From Phycisphaeraceae bacterium (GTDB lineage: Bacteria; Planctomycetota; Phycisphaerae; Phycisphaerales; UBA1924), in the NCBI GenBank assembly GCA_019636675.1, contig JAHBXC010000001.1, positions 62,001 to 126,000 of the forward strand: 64,000 nucleotides of DNA. The letters are read 5' to 3'. Every line of letters starts with the position of its first letter. Within the stretch, counting starts at the first letter, position 1. The translations under genes were made by a program, and so were the position numbers. This document shows positions 52,519-61,878 of this stretch, one piece after another. The notes beneath the pieces were generated by a model. It saw nothing but the letters and a program-made list of their open reading frames with translations, was not told the DNA's origin and did no database searches.

Positions 52519-53070
52519 TTACAGGATTCCGGCGGCCCGGAGGGCGTACAGCCCTGCGACCAGCACGATCCCGGCGTACAGCCCGGCGAAGAGATCATCG
52601 ACAACGACGCCCAGCCCGCCCTTGAGGCGCTGCATCCGGTACGCGGGCGGGGGTTTGAGTATGTCGAAGAGACGGAACAGGATGAACGCGGCGCCCAGCG
52701 TGAGCGTCGCGCGCCAGAAGGTCTCGATCGCGAACGCCGGGATGAACAGCAACGCGACGCCCTGCCCGGCGACCTCGTCGATGACGACCTGGCTGGGGTC
52801 CTTGCGCCCGAACTTCTGCTCCGCGAATTCGCCGAGCGCGATGCAGATCAGCGTCGCGACGAGCGCGATCGTCGCGGCGGCAATCGAGATATGCGGCGTC
52901 GATCCGCCCAGCAGCACGATGAACCACGCGACGGCGCAGGGGGGCGTGCTGCCCCAGGTGCCGGGCGCAGGGCGCAGGAAGCCCAACCCGCCCGCGGTGA
53001 CGGCGAGTGTCTTCAGCAGGTCGTTGCCGGTCGTGGGCGATGGCGCGTCGTTTGTCATGCGTTGGATCAA
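52519..53070 (-). CDS. pgpA: Phosphatidylglycerophosphatase A
   Basis: 183 residues. It removes the phosphate of phosphatidylglycerol phosphate to make phosphatidylglycerol at the inner membrane. PgpA signatures: LRPAPGTWGSTPP, VVIDEVAGQGVAL (DE metal/catalytic region) and KGGLGVVVDDLFAGLYA. Three or four membrane helices. ATG 53070 overlaps the pgsA stop by 4 bp (ATGA), so the two successive enzymes of the pathway are translated together. Confidence 0.95.
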   Translation of the reverse strand: MIQRMTNDAPSPTTGNDLLKTLAVTAGGLGFLRPAPGTWGSTPPCAVAWFIVLLGGSTPHISIAAATIALVATLICIALGEFAEQKFGRKDPSQVVIDEVAGQGVALLFIPAFAIETFWRATLTLGAAFILFRLFDILKPPPAYRMQRLKGGLGVVVDDLFAGLYAGIVLVAGLYALRAAGIL

Positions 53071-53744
53071 TCGGCGGAATCACGGAGCGCGCGCCAGCCG
53101 CGCGTGAGATAGGGAATGGCCGACCATGCGGTGAGGAGCGTGACGCCCCACGCGAGGACGATCGCGCCGGTGTGCGCAGGGCTCCGGAGTGTGTCGGCCG
53201 AGTCGGTCTGGAGCGCGACGCAGACGAGGATCAGCGGCACAGCGACGGACTGCGCGATCATCTTGATCTTGCCTGCGCCGATGGCGGCGAAGGAGATCCC
53301 CTTGGACTCGACGATGCCGCGGATGGAGGTGACGAGGAGTTCGCGCGCGAGGATGACGACGACCATCCAAGTCTCGACGCCCGAGAGGGTGACGGGGTCG
53401 GCGTGGACCGTCCATCGCGAGAAGTTCGCGCCGGCGAGCATCACGAACGCGCCGAGCACGAGGACCTTGTCGGCGAAGGGGTCCATGACGCGCCCGAAGA
53501 CGGTGACGGCGTTCCAGCGCCGGGCGAGGTGGCCGTCGAGCGCGTCGGTGAGGGCGGCGACGAGGAAGATCGCGGCGGCGACGACGAGGAGCGCGTCGTG
53601 CGACGGGCGGGCGGGGTCGTAGAAGGCGAGGACCCCGAAGAACACCCCGGCGAGGACGAGGCGCAGCGTCGTGAGGAGGTTGGGGATCTGGCGTCGGGCG
53701 CCGACGGCGGGGGGACGGGATGAAGAGGATGCGTCTGTCGGCAT
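53067..53744 (-). CDS. pgsA: CDP-diacylglycerol-glycerol-3-phosphate 3-phosphatidyltransferase
   Basis: 225 residues. Makes phosphatidylglycerol phosphate from CDP-DAG and glycerol-3-phosphate. The CDP-alcohol phosphotransferase motif is complete: DALDGHLARR...GRVMDPFADK (DxxDGxxAR...GxxxDxxxD). The N-terminal ~15 residues are a polar S/P-rich tail before IPNLLTTLRL. Start ATG 53744. Coupled to pgpA; divergent from nuoJ with ~190 bp between starts. Confidence 0.95.
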   Translation of the reverse strand: MPTDASSSSRPPAVGARRQIPNLLTTLRLVLAGVFFGVLAFYDPARPSHDALLVVAAAIFLVAALTDALDGHLARRWNAVTVFGRVMDPFADKVLVLGAFVMLAGANFSRWTVHADPVTLSGVETWMVVVILARELLVTSIRGIVESKGISFAAIGAGKIKMIAQSVAVPLILVCVALQTDSADTLRSPAHTGAIVLAWGVTLLTAWSAIPYLTRGWRALRDSAD

Positions 53745-53932
53745 GGGGGTGTCCGGGGGGCGGATGGTACAGCGCCGCAGAATGAGCGCACGAAAGGGGT
53801 CTTGGGCCGTGCGGCGCAAGTTGAAGGTCGCTAACCTCCGATCTATCCTGCCCGCCCACGGGAGCGGCGTCGCCGTCTCCCTGTCTCTCGCGTCCCCTCG
53901 CTCCAGACTCCACCCCTCGCGGAGTGCACTGC

Positions 53933-54886
53933 TTGGACATCGTCGCGCAGCCGATTCTGCTGTACGCGGGCGTCGCGCTCGGCGCCCTCGGCGTGCTGCT
54001 GATGCTGCCCAAGCCGGGAGTCTCGCCGCGCGGGCTGGGCGGGATCATCGCCCTGATCGCCTTCGCGATCTCGATGACCGGCCTCTCGCTGGCGGCGGGA
54101 TCGGGTCGTCCCAACGCACTCTTCTACGCGTTCGGCCTGCTCGCCCTGTTCGGGGGTGTCCGGCTGATCAGCCACCCTCGCCCGGTGTACGCGGCCCTGT
54201 TCTTCATCCTGACGATCATCGCCGGGTGCGGGCTCTACCTGCTCCTGGGCGCCGAGTTCATGGCGTTCGCGCTCATCATCATCTATGCCGGCGCGATCCT
54301 GATCACCTATCTGTTCGTGATCATGCTCGCTACGGAAGCCCCGTCTGCGGAAGAGGTTGAGTCGCTCTCCCTCTACGACCGCTTCGCACGGGAGCCCGTC
54401 GCCGCCGTGCTTGCGGGCTTCGTGCTGCTGACGGCGATGATCGGGCTGATCAACCGGGGCGTGTCAGAGATGGGCCCGGGCGTCGCGTCGGTGAACCAGG
54501 TCGCCTACGCCGAGCGGATGCCCAGAAAGCTGGAGCGTGTGCTGCGTGACGAGGGCCTGACGACGCAGTGGGACATCGTGGGCGTCGAGGACGGGCTGAT
54601 CCGCATCCGCGGCGCGCAAGGTCTTGCTGTTCCTCAGCATATGCAAGATCTCGTGGTCGCTCGCGACGGCGCAGACGCGCTGATCCGCCTGCCCGGCGCG
54701 TTCCGCGCGCAGGACATCGAGCGGGTCGGCTTCGCGCTGGTGGGGGATCACCCGCTGGGTCTGGAACTGGCCGGCATCATCCTGTTGATGGCGATGCTGG
54801 GCGCCGTGGTCCTGGCGCGCAAGCAGACCGAGATCGAGGAAGAGAAGAAAGTCCACGCCGCCGCGCGGCTGGGGGGTGAGGCGTGA
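53933..54886 (+). CDS. nuoJ: NADH-quinone oxidoreductase subunit J, enlarged
   Basis: About 317 residues, membrane arm of complex I. TM helices 1-4 carry the NuoJ core (FYAFGLLALFGGVRLISH, EFMAFALIIIYAGAILITYLF). Unlike typical NuoJ (~170-200 residues) an extra ~90-residue soluble stretch (about 170-260, ERMPRKLERVLRDEG ... LIRLPGAFRAQDIE) sits before the last helix GLELAGIILLMAMLGAVVLA. Start: TTG 53933 with GCGGAG eight bases upstream; GTG 53924 would add three residues but lacks a ribosome site. First gene of nuoJKLMN. Confidence 0.9.
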   Translation: MDIVAQPILLYAGVALGALGVLLMLPKPGVSPRGLGGIIALIAFAISMTGLSLAAGSGRPNALFYAFGLLALFGGVRLISHPRPVYAALFFILTIIAGCGLYLLLGAEFMAFALIIIYAGAILITYLFVIMLATEAPSAEEVESLSLYDRFAREPVAAVLAGFVLLTAMIGLINRGVSEMGPGVASVNQVAYAERMPRKLERVLRDEGLTTQWDIVGVEDGLIRIRGAQGLAVPQHMQDLVVARDGADALIRLPGAFRAQDIERVGFALVGDHPLGLELAGIILLMAMLGAVVLARKQTEIEEEKKVHAAARLGGEA

Positions 54887-55236
54887 TCGACCTGACCACG
54901 ACGCTCGCGAGCGCGCTGCCGACCGCGATGCCGGTCGAGACGCTCCAGCACTTCCTGATCCTCTCGGCGGCGATGTTCTGCCTGGGCGTGGTCGGGTTCC
55001 TGAGCCGGCGGAACCTGATCATCATGTTCCTTTGCACGGAACTGATGTTCCAGGGCGCCGGTCTGGCGTTCATCGCGTTCGGGCGATACCACATGGACGC
55101 GTCGGGACCCGTGTTCGTGATCTTCGTGCTGACGATCGCCGCCGCGGAAGCGGCCCTGGCGCTCGCGCTGGTCGTGTACCTGTTCCGGCGTAAAGAAACG
55201 CTCGATGCCTCGGCCTGGGCGGAGTTGAAGGGATGA
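54883..55236 (+). CDS. nuoK: NADH-quinone oxidoreductase subunit K
   Basis: 117 residues, three membrane helices. NuoK signature residues are present: Glu in LCTELMFQGAGLAF and in IAAAEAALALAL, the acidic residues needed for proton transfer. It starts with GTG 54883, overlapping nuoJ by 4 bp (GTGA), and its stop overlaps nuoL (ATGA). The last residues are polar (RRKETLDASAWAELKG). Confidence 0.96.
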   Translation: MIDLTTTLASALPTAMPVETLQHFLILSAAMFCLGVVGFLSRRNLIIMFLCTELMFQGAGLAFIAFGRYHMDASGPVFVIFVLTIAAAEAALALALVVYLFRRKETLDASAWAELKG

Positions 55237-57497
55237 CCGGAGTGCTCTCGAGCATCCTGCCGACGCTGACCCTCGCAGCCGCCGCTCCGGGTGGGGGCGA
55301 CCACCACGGTCACGCGCACACCCACGCCGCCGAGGCGATCGCCGCCGGCCCGTCGATGGCGCTCCTGATCCTCGCGCTGCCCGCCCTCTCGGCGGTTCTC
55401 TGCGGCGTGTTCGCAATGCTGGGCGTCAAGAGCAAGCTGCCTGCGTTCACGACCGTCGCGCTGCTCGCGGTGAGCTTCCTCGTCGTGCTTGCGACCTGGT
55501 TCAATGTGGGACAGACCGCGTCGCTCGTGCACGGCTTCGACTGGATCAACTTCGCGTGGGGCAGCGGCGAGGGACAGCAGCTCGTCGCGAACTTCGGCCT
55601 GTACCTCGACTCGCTGACCATCCTCTGGATGCTCTTCGTCACCGGGCTGGCGACGCTCATCGCGCTCTACGCGAGCGAGTACATGAGCCACGATGTCGGG
55701 CTCGGGTACTGCCGCTTCTTCGGCGCGTTCTCGCTGTTCGTCTTCTCGATGTCGGCGCTGGTCATGGCCGACAACCTGCTCCTGCTCTATCTGGGCTGGG
55801 AAGGCGTTGGTCTCTGCTCGTACCTGCTGATCGGGTACTTCTATCAGAAGCCCGCCGCGGTGGCGGCCGCCAAGAAGGCGTTCATCGTCAACCGCATCGG
55901 CGACCTGGGTCTGGCGATCGGCATCTTCGCGGTGTTCGTGACCTACGGCACGGTCGAGTTCGGCCCGCTGTTCGCGAGCATCAGCCAGGGCGTCGACGGC
56001 GCCGGCAACTCGCTCGCCGGGACCTGGCAGGAGCGATGGATCCCCTTCCTGTTCATGCTCGCGGCGTTCGGCAAGTCGGCGCAGCTGCCGCTGTATGTCT
56101 GGCTCCCCGACGCGATGGAAGGCCCGACACCCGTGTCGGCGCTGATCCACGCGGCGACCATGGTGACGGCGGGTGTGTTCCTGATCGCGCGTCTCTACCC
56201 CATGTTCGCGATGGACGACGCCCGCTGGGCGCTCTCGACCGTCGCGTGGGTGGGGGGGCTGACGGCGCTGTTCGCCGCGACGATCGGCATGGCGCAGTTC
56301 GACATCAAGCGCATCATGGCGTACTCGACGGTGTCGCAGCTTGGCTACATGTTCATGGGGCTTGGCCTGCTGACGACCGCCGGCGCCGCGTTCCATGTGT
56401 TCACGCACGCGTTCTTCAAGGCCGGGCTCTTCCTCGCGTGCGGCGCCGTCATGCACGGGTTCGCCGGGCAGCTGGACCTGCGGAAACTCAGCGGGTTGCG
56501 CCACATGAAGGGCTGGGGCATCGTCAGCATCGCGATGCTCGTGGGCTGCCTGAACCTGGCCGGGTTCCCGTTCACCGCCGGCTATTTCAGCAAGGACATG
56601 ATCCTCGCCGAGGCCTTCGTCACGAAGGGCCCGGGGTTCACGGCGCTGGGCGTCATCGCGCTGCTGACGGCGGGCATCACGGCGTACTACACCTTCCGCG
56701 TGTTCTTCCGCGTGTTCATGGGGCCCGTTGAGTACCACCCGGGCGACGAGCTGCACGGGCACGACGACCACGCCCACGACGACCACAAGCACTCGCACCA
56801 CCACGACGACGACCACGAACTCGCCGACGCGCAGGACCAGGCCGAGAAGCACGAGGACGAGCACCCCCACGGGCACTGGCACCCCCACGCGCCGGGCTGG
56901 GCGATCAACAGCGTGCTCGTCATCATCTCCGTCTGCGCGGTCCTCGCCGCCGTCCTGTACTTCGTGAACAAGAAGGACCACGGCTGGGTCGGCTCGATGG
57001 TGCACCACTCCAGCGCGTACTACGAGAGCCCGTACGGGGCCCACGGCGCGGACTACGCCGCCGGTGCGCACGGCGCCGAGAAGGGCGGTTTCCTGAGCGA
57101 CCCGCACAAGTGGATGTACTTCGCGTCCGCGGCGGTCGGTTTCGTCGGGATCTTCATCGCGTACCTGCTGCATTACCGTGGGCGCACCTCCGCCGCGACG
57201 AGCAAGGCCGACGACCTGCTGCCGCTGCTCGGGCCGATCCCGAAGTGGGCGCAGAACAAGTGGTATGTGGATGAGTTCTACAACGCGACCATCCGCCTGC
57301 CCCTCAAGGCGGTCTCGCACATCTTCCACTTCATCGACCAGCTGCTGGTCGACGGACTCGTGAACCTGTTCGGCGCGCTGCCGAAGCTGACGGGCTGGGG
57401 GCTTCGCCCCAGCCAGAACGGCGTGCTCCAGTCCTACGCCGCCGGCATGGCCGGGGGCATCGCGCTCTTCCTCGTGGTGGTGTGGCTCCTTCTCTGA
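55233..57497 (+). CDS. nuoL: NADH-quinone oxidoreductase subunit L, with His-rich loop
   Basis: 754 residues, larger than usual (about 610-650). Antiporter-like proton channel with LGWEGVGLCSYLLIGFY-type motif (here LLYLGWEGVGLCSYLLIGYF), LPDAMEGPTPVSALIHAATMV, and the Lys/His channel residues. The extra length is mostly a loop rich in His, Asp and Glu (DNA about 56745-56900: DDHAHDDHKHSHHHDDDHE) and another in 57000-57100 region. A short His run (GGDHHGHAHTHAAE) also precedes helix 1. The loop might bind metal; this is inference. Confidence 0.95.
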   Translation: MTGVLSSILPTLTLAAAAPGGGDHHGHAHTHAAEAIAAGPSMALLILALPALSAVLCGVFAMLGVKSKLPAFTTVALLAVSFLVVLATWFNVGQTASLVHGFDWINFAWGSGEGQQLVANFGLYLDSLTILWMLFVTGLATLIALYASEYMSHDVGLGYCRFFGAFSLFVFSMSALVMADNLLLLYLGWEGVGLCSYLLIGYFYQKPAAVAAAKKAFIVNRIGDLGLAIGIFAVFVTYGTVEFGPLFASISQGVDGAGNSLAGTWQERWIPFLFMLAAFGKSAQLPLYVWLPDAMEGPTPVSALIHAATMVTAGVFLIARLYPMFAMDDARWALSTVAWVGGLTALFAATIGMAQFDIKRIMAYSTVSQLGYMFMGLGLLTTAGAAFHVFTHAFFKAGLFLACGAVMHGFAGQLDLRKLSGLRHMKGWGIVSIAMLVGCLNLAGFPFTAGYFSKDMILAEAFVTKGPGFTALGVIALLTAGITAYYTFRVFFRVFMGPVEYHPGDELHGHDDHAHDDHKHSHHHDDDHELADAQDQAEKHEDEHPHGHWHPHAPGWAINSVLVIISVCAVLAAVLYFVNKKDHGWVGSMVHHSSAYYESPYGAHGADYAAGAHGAEKGGFLSDPHKWMYFASAAVGFVGIFIAYLLHYRGRTSAATSKADDLLPLLGPIPKWAQNKWYVDEFYNATIRLPLKAVSHIFHFIDQLLVDGLVNLFGALPKLTGWGLRPSQNGVLQSYAAGMAGGIALFLVVVWLLL

Positions 57498-57524
57498 CCT
57501 GACGACGCTCCCCGAAGCGAACCC

Positions 57525-59162
57525 ATGCTGACGATCCTGCTGGTCATCCCGATCCTGCTCGCCCTGGCGATCGCCGTCGCGCCGGCGCGCCTGGCCAAGC
57601 CGATCGCGTCGTTCGGGTCGCTCGCGTTCTTCGTGATGACGATGATCGCCGGGTTCGGATTCGACTGGGCGCGGTCGGCTGACTTCCAGCTCGCGCAATC
57701 GGTGGCGATCACCGACGGGCTGACGATGTCGCTCGCCGTCGACAGCGTGTCGATGCTGCTGATCCTGCTCACGGGCATCCTGGCGCCTCTGTGCGTCTTC
57801 GGCTCGTTCGCGTCGATCAAGACTCGCCCCAAGACCTACTACGCTTGGCTCATCGCGCTGCAGGCGCCGATCATCGGCGCGTTCGCGGCCCGCGACATCG
57901 TCACCTTCTATGTCGCTTTCGAGTTCACGCTCGCCCCGCTCTTCGTGCTCATCATGCTGTTCGGCAGCACGAACCGTCGCAAGGCGGCGATCAAGTTCTT
58001 CCTCTACACCTTCGTCGGCTCGCTGATGACCCTCGTCGGCCTGCTGTATGTGATGTGGTTCAACGCGACGCAGATGCCCGCCGGCGCCTTCGAGGGCGCG
58101 GGCGAGTGGTCGTTCATGATCGCGACGCTTCAGCATGCCTCGGTGCAGATGTCCGGGTCGCAGCAGGCGTGGGTGATGCTCGCGCTGATGGCGGGCTTCG
58201 CGGTCAAGACGCCGATGTTCCCGGTGCACACCTGGCTGCCCCTGGCGCACACCGAGGCGCCGACCGCCGGCTCGGTCGTGCTCGCGGGCGTGCTGCTGAA
58301 ACTGGGCACCTACGGGCTCTATCGCTTCGTGCTGCCCTTCGTGCCCGACGCGGTGATGGAATACGCCCACCTCGTCGCGGTGCTCGCGATCATCGGCATC
58401 GTCTACGCCGGCCTGATCTGCTGGGTGCAGCGCGACGTCAAGAAGCTGATCGCGTACTCGTCGGTCAGCCACCTGGGCTTCTGCGTGCTCGCGCTCTTCG
58501 CGCTCAACGAGGTCGGCCAGGCGGGCTCGGTCCTCTACATGATCAACCACGGCCTCTCGACCGGCGCGCTGTTCTTCTGCATCGGGTTCATGTACGACCG
58601 CCTGCACACCCGCTCGATGGACGAGCTGGGCGGGCTCGCGAAGTCGATGCCCATCTGGGCGTTCTTCATGGTCTTCTTCACGATGGCGTCGGTGGGCCTG
58701 CCCGGGCTCAACGGCTTCGTGAGCGAGATCATGTGCGTCATGGCCGCGTTCCAGAGCGGCGCGACCTGGGGCGTGGGCGGGACCGCCGGCCCGCTGGGTC
58801 CGTGGTACGCCGTCATCGCCGGCACGGGCATGATCGTTGCGGCGATCTATCTGCTGTACATGGTCGGATCGGTCGTGTTCGGCCCGTCGAAGTCGCCCCA
58901 CGATCACCACCACGGGGCGCACGACGAGGGCGACCTGCCCAAGGACCTCACGGCGCGCGAGGTGACGATCCTCGCGACGCTCGCGTTCCTGTGCATCTGG
59001 CTCGGTCTGTACCCCAAGCCCGTGCTCCGCGCCCTCGAGGGCCCGGCCGCGGCGAACGTCGCGCTGATCGATCAGGCCCGCGCCCAGCGCGCGCTGGCCG
59101 AGGTCCCTGCGCTCGTCCCGGCGCGTGAGTCGGTGGTCGTGATCGAGGAGTCGCGTCCGTGA
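57525..59162 (+). CDS. nuoM: NADH-quinone oxidoreductase subunit M
   Basis: 545 residues, antiporter-like subunit. Seen: AFEFTLAPLFVLIMLFG, the conserved Lys/Glu channel region KTPMFPVHTWLPLAHTEAPT, VQRDVKKLIAYSSVSHLGF and GLPGLNGFVSEIM. A short His/Asp stretch (PHDHHHGAHDEGD) lies near residue 465. It begins 27 bp after nuoL and its stop overlaps nuoN (GTGA). Confidence 0.97.
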   Translation: MLTILLVIPILLALAIAVAPARLAKPIASFGSLAFFVMTMIAGFGFDWARSADFQLAQSVAITDGLTMSLAVDSVSMLLILLTGILAPLCVFGSFASIKTRPKTYYAWLIALQAPIIGAFAARDIVTFYVAFEFTLAPLFVLIMLFGSTNRRKAAIKFFLYTFVGSLMTLVGLLYVMWFNATQMPAGAFEGAGEWSFMIATLQHASVQMSGSQQAWVMLALMAGFAVKTPMFPVHTWLPLAHTEAPTAGSVVLAGVLLKLGTYGLYRFVLPFVPDAVMEYAHLVAVLAIIGIVYAGLICWVQRDVKKLIAYSSVSHLGFCVLALFALNEVGQAGSVLYMINHGLSTGALFFCIGFMYDRLHTRSMDELGGLAKSMPIWAFFMVFFTMASVGLPGLNGFVSEIMCVMAAFQSGATWGVGGTAGPLGPWYAVIAGTGMIVAAIYLLYMVGSVVFGPSKSPHDHHHGAHDEGDLPKDLTAREVTILATLAFLCIWLGLYPKPVLRALEGPAAANVALIDQARAQRALAEVPALVPARESVVVIEESRP

Positions 59163-60763
59163 CCGAGAAACTCGCCCTGCTCCACCCCGAGATCCTGCTC
59201 TTCGCCGCGGCGTGCGTGGTGATGGTGATCGGGCTGTCCAAGAACGCCTCGACGCGCCGGCTCGCGTCGCTCATCACCGGCGCCGCCCTGATCGGCGCGT
59301 TCGTGCTGTCGTTCTGGTCGCCCTCGGCAGGGGGGATGTTCCCCTCGCTCCTGCCCTACGCGAAGGCGACGATCGCCGGCGTCTCGTTCCTGCTCATGCT
59401 CACGCTCGTGGGAGTGGTGGACCGGGACTACGAGACGCTCGCGCTCAAGACGGGCCGCTTCGACCCCATCCGCTCGACGCGGGGCGAGTTCTTCGCGTTC
59501 TACCTCTTCAGCGTCATGGGCGTGATGCTCTGCGCGAGCGCCGACGACCTGATCTGGCTCTTCCTCGCGCTCGAGCTGACTTCGCTGCCTACCTACATCA
59601 TGGTCGCGATGAGCTCCTCGAAGCTCCGCGCCCAGGAGGCGGGCGTCAAGTACTTCTTCCTCGGCGCCTTTGGGGCGGCGACCTTCCTGTACGGCTTCGC
59701 GATGCTCTACGGCGCCACCGGCACGACGATGCTGCCCGAGATGCAGGCGATGTTCGCCAACGCGCAGGCTTCGGGCGATGGCCTGCCCACGCTGGCTGTC
59801 ATGGGTCTGGTGCTGTCGGTGATCGGCATCGCGTTCAAGATCGCCGCCGTCCCGATGCACTTCTACACGGCCGATGTGTACCAGGGCGCCGCGGCGCCGG
59901 TGACCGGGTATCTGGCGTTCGCGCCCAAGACCGCCGGCTTCCTCGCGCTGCTCGTGCTGCTCTCGACCGTCGGGTGGGGCTGGACCGCGAGCGTCGAATC
60001 GATCTCGACCGGCGGGCTTCCCGACGCTGTCCGCGTGGTCGTGTGGGCGATGGCCGCCCTGACCATGACGGTCGGCAACGTGCTCGCGCTGCTGCAGACC
60101 AGCGTGAAGCGCATGCTTGCGTATTCCTCGATCGCGCACAGCGGCTACATCCTCGTCGGGCTCATCGCGGGCCCGGGCGACGGGGGGAGCATCTGGTCCA
60201 ACGGGCTGGCGGCGGTGCTGTTCTATCTGCTCGTCTACGGCGTCACGAACGCGGGGGCGTTCGCCGTCCTGGCCAGTCTCGAGCGGCGCGAAGGGCGCTC
60301 GGGCGACCCGACCGACCGCGAGGTCGACTCGATCAATGATCTCAAGGGCATGTGGTCCACCAACCCGCTGCTGTGCGCCGCGTGGGTGGTGTGCATCGCG
60401 TCGCTCATGGGCTTCCCGCCCCTGCTGGGCTTCTGGCCCAAGCTGCACCTGTTCTTCGCGTCCATCAGCGCCGGAGAGGTCACGCTGGCGGTCATCCTCG
60501 CGGTGAACTCGGCGATCGCGGCGTTCTATTACCTGCGCATGATCATCGCGGCGTGCATCGATCGCGCCGACGAGACGACCTCGCGCAAGGAACTGAGCGA
60601 GTACCTGACGCGCCCCCTCGCGGCGTTCGTCTCGGCGGCGCTGGTCATCGCGATGATCTTCTCGTTCGGGGCGCTGCAGAAGGCCAGCCGCAACGCGGTC
60701 CAGCAGGGCGAGGTCGTCGCGACGCCGGCGAAGAACGCCGACATGGTCGACGCGCAGCGCTGA
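59159..60763 (+). CDS. nuoN: NADH-quinone oxidoreductase subunit N
   Basis: 534 residues from GTG 59159. Antiporter-like subunit, ~14 helices: LFLALELTSLPTYIMVA, KYFFLGAFGAATFLYGFA, KIAAVPMHFYTADVYQGAAA, VKRMLAYSSIAHSGYILVGL. The gene is the last in this nuo unit; nuoA-I are not in the window, so complex I genes are split in this genome. Confidence 0.97.
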   Translation: MTEKLALLHPEILLFAAACVVMVIGLSKNASTRRLASLITGAALIGAFVLSFWSPSAGGMFPSLLPYAKATIAGVSFLLMLTLVGVVDRDYETLALKTGRFDPIRSTRGEFFAFYLFSVMGVMLCASADDLIWLFLALELTSLPTYIMVAMSSSKLRAQEAGVKYFFLGAFGAATFLYGFAMLYGATGTTMLPEMQAMFANAQASGDGLPTLAVMGLVLSVIGIAFKIAAVPMHFYTADVYQGAAAPVTGYLAFAPKTAGFLALLVLLSTVGWGWTASVESISTGGLPDAVRVVVWAMAALTMTVGNVLALLQTSVKRMLAYSSIAHSGYILVGLIAGPGDGGSIWSNGLAAVLFYLLVYGVTNAGAFAVLASLERREGRSGDPTDREVDSINDLKGMWSTNPLLCAAWVVCIASLMGFPPLLGFWPKLHLFFASISAGEVTLAVILAVNSAIAAFYYLRMIIAACIDRADETTSRKELSEYLTRPLAAFVSAALVIAMIFSFGALQKASRNAVQQGEVVATPAKNADMVDAQR

Positions 60764-60799
60764 TCCCGGGTTGCTCGCACAACTTGCTGCGGGAGTTGT

Positions 60800-61768
60800 T
60801 CAGGCGCCCTCGGCGGCGACGGGTTCGGGCTTCCTGCGTTTGCGCCGCGGGCCAGCCTGAAGCAGCACGCCCAGGAACGCGACCGAGAGCCAGATCGCGG
60901 CCCACGCGATGGGCGAGCCGGGCATCTTGTCGGCCCACTCGGGTCGCATCGCGACCGCGAGGTGCGAGCCGGCGCCCAGCAGCAGGGCAGCGCCCAGGCC
61001 CGCGGTCAGCACCGCCATCGCGACGGTCGGGAAGATGCCCCCGATGAGCAGCCCGGCGATCGCGCCTATCACGCTCGCGAGCAGGAGCGTGTTCTGTTCA
61101 CGCGGGTCGAGTTCGTCCCAGATCTCTTCGCCGCCCTCCGCGGCGTCGGCGAGGAACCCGGTGATCCACGCGCCGGCGCGCGACAACACGCCGCGCGCGA
61201 CGGATTCGTCCTCGGCGTCCGGGGCGGCGGGCGCCGGGGTGTCGTCGGTGAGCGAGCGCGGCGTGAAGAGGCCGTCGTCGCGATCGGCTGCGGCGGTCTC
61301 CTTCTCGCCCTTGGTCGCGTCGCGCACGGCGTCGACGAAGGCCTGCGCCCGATCGGCGAGATCGTAATCGAGCACGACGGCGGCGCCGGTGGGGGCGGCC
61401 AGCGCGAGAAACGCGGCGAGCAGGGCGGCGGACGCGAACCGAAACAGCGCGTAGCCGAGCATCGCGCCCGAGACGACGCCGAACGCCATGCCGATCCAGG
61501 GACCGACGCCAGGGTCCACGATGTGCCCGAGCGAATACCCGGCGTACGCGCCCGTCGCGCTGGCGACCAGGACCACCGAGGGGCGCACGAATCGACCGCC
61601 CAGCGTCCACAGCGCCAGCCCGAGCGCCACCAGACCGGCGAGCGCGAGGACCGTGATCCAGCCCTGGGCCGCGTCGGCCTGCTCCGAGAGGTCGCGCAAC
61701 CCGGCCAGCGCGCTCGACGCGAGCGTGAAGGGGATCGCCGGGATGACTTCTGCGATCGGGGTGTGCAT
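60800..61768 (-). CDS. Unknown multi-pass membrane protein
   Basis: 322 residues. Helices at about 38-60, 65-85, 90-110, 112-130 (GYALFRFASAALLAAFLAL), then a long soluble, acidic loop (residues ~135-225), and three more helices in the C-terminal part (ASVIGAIAGLLIGGIFPTVA, AVLTAGLGAALLLGAG, AAIWLSVAFLGVLL). A basic C-terminal tail RRKRRKPEP follows. No family recognised; the N-terminal glycine-rich helices recall TMEM198-like domains. It converges with nuoN (37-bp gap) and is divergent from pheA. Confidence 0.72.
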   Translation of the reverse strand: MHTPIAEVIPAIPFTLASSALAGLRDLSEQADAAQGWITVLALAGLVALGLALWTLGGRFVRPSVVLVASATGAYAGYSLGHIVDPGVGPWIGMAFGVVSGAMLGYALFRFASAALLAAFLALAAPTGAAVVLDYDLADRAQAFVDAVRDATKGEKETAAADRDDGLFTPRSLTDDTPAPAAPDAEDESVARGVLSRAGAWITGFLADAAEGGEEIWDELDPREQNTLLLASVIGAIAGLLIGGIFPTVAMAVLTAGLGAALLLGAGSHLAVAMRPEWADKMPGSPIAWAAIWLSVAFLGVLLQAGPRRKRRKPEPVAAEGA

Positions 61769-61878
61769 GATCGAACCGTCGCCGGCGTTGTTGCGAACCG
61801 CGGCCCGCGCCTTTCACGCCTCCCCCAATTATCGGCCCGGTGGACCCGCGGCGACAGTCAACCGATGAAGAGAGTCCA

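Noticed and set aside
54777..58922. 1,381-codon minus-strand frame across nuoK-nuoM
   Set aside because: It is a shadow of membrane-protein genes; its composition is mostly R/H/E/D repeats and no start or domain is supported.
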